From assembly GCA_963070105.1 (NCBI GenBank), contig OY718803.1, forward strand, positions 3,144,507 to 3,208,506: a stretch of DNA of 64,000 bases. Reading direction: 5' to 3'. Position numbers and translations under genes: made by a program. This DNA is from Litomosoides sigmodontis. Lineage: Eukaryota; Nematoda; Chromadorea; Rhabditida; Onchocercidae. Within the stretch, counting starts at the first letter, position 1. Each line of letters starts with the position of its first letter. Below the pieces are notes generated by a model. The model had not been told where the DNA came from and did no database searches. It saw only the letters and a program-made list of their open reading frames with translations. This document shows positions 63,608 to 64,000 of this stretch, one piece after another.

Positions 63608-64000
63608 TTAGTGAAGCTGTTTTGTCCAAAGTTTGAAGGTACGATCAAAAGCAACACTTGCAACCCACTTTCCATCTAGCGATATGTCAACTCCCATCAC
63701 TTTCGTGTCGTGACCAATGAGCTGCCGCAAAGGTCGCCAACCGCAAGTTTCCCAAACCTGAAATCGTTCAAATGTTCACAATACTAAAAAACAAAAATTA
63801 ATATCCACCGGAAAAGTAGTTTTTCAAGACAGAAAGTTCCCTAACAGTAACTCTCGCCCCCTGCTCCCATTTCCTCTATATACTTTCTTTTCACATTCTT
63901 TTTTCCATTCATAACAAATGTGATTTTAGAACACTCACTTTCAAAGAGTTATCAAAGGACGATGTGATAATATACTGTCCCTTTGATTCTACTCGAAGAC
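63608..64000 (-). CDS. prp-4: U4/U6 snRNP protein PRP4 (PRPF4), C-terminal WD40 repeats, partial
   Basis: The last exon is 63608-63757 and part of the preceding exon is 63939-64000; the gene continues past the window edge. Joined, they read [14 protein letters not shown] then [20 protein letters not shown], then [20 protein letters not shown], then [10 protein letters not shown] and stop. This is the final pair of WD40 blades of hPrp4, whose human C-terminus has the same GH..KVMG.DIS.DG and YDRTFKLW layout. PRP4 is part of the U4/U6.U5 tri-snRNP and binds the PPIH/PRPF3 complex during spliceosome assembly. The Prp4-specific N-terminal domain is off the window, so the assignment rests on about 70 residues. 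Confidence 0.85.

Overview
The window is animal nuclear DNA, almost certainly from a parasitic nematode of the spirurid/filarial type. The evidence is A+T-rich intergenic DNA, many short introns with T-rich TTTTCAG or TTTTTAG acceptors, widely spaced genes full of CT, GT, CA and GA microsatellites, and gene products closest to Caenorhabditis-type orthologues. The species cannot be fixed from the sequence alone. I see no bacterial operons, phage, CRISPR arrays, transposase or reverse-transcriptase frames, and no convincing tRNA or rRNA.

From left to right: (1) the 3' nine exons of a cytosolic alanyl-tRNA synthetase (+, 30-2451); (2) a TBP-like factor, TLF/TRF2 (-, 3533-5845), convergent with it; (3) a small CRIPT zinc-finger gene (+, 7768-8449) with a strange 3' splice site; (4) about 4 kb of AT-rich spacer; (5) a bifunctional peptidylglycine alpha-amidating monooxygenase (+, 12604-19226); (6) a CHD7/Kismet-class chromatin remodeller in 25 exons (+, 21991-35295); (7) an unrecognised 213-residue protein (+, 37890-39616); (8) plasmanylethanolamine desaturase PEDS1/Kua (-, 42911-44939); (9) about 6 kb of repeat-rich spacer; (10) an ARHGAP20-like PH-RA-RhoGAP protein in 10 exons (-, 50893-62005); (11) the 3' end of the U4/U6 snRNP WD40 protein PRP4 (-, 63608 to the window edge).

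Exon boundaries were set by hand by joining homologous segments at GT...AG sites. For every multi-exon model the exon lengths keep the reading frame through to the stop. The genes are mostly independent housekeeping, regulatory and neuropeptide-processing functions, not a pathway cluster. The grouping more likely reflects old chromosome-level synteny than a functional operon.

The most unusual signals are local. A perfect 59-bp piece of a chd-7 exon is copied into the next intron, and a weaker copy of another chd-7 exon end lies in the intron before it. A 29-bp block carrying a 3' splice site is duplicated on both sides of a RhoGAP exon and could give a truncated isoform. CRIPT has an apparent GT...GG intron. 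A perfect 49-bp-arm hairpin lies in a RhoGAP intron.
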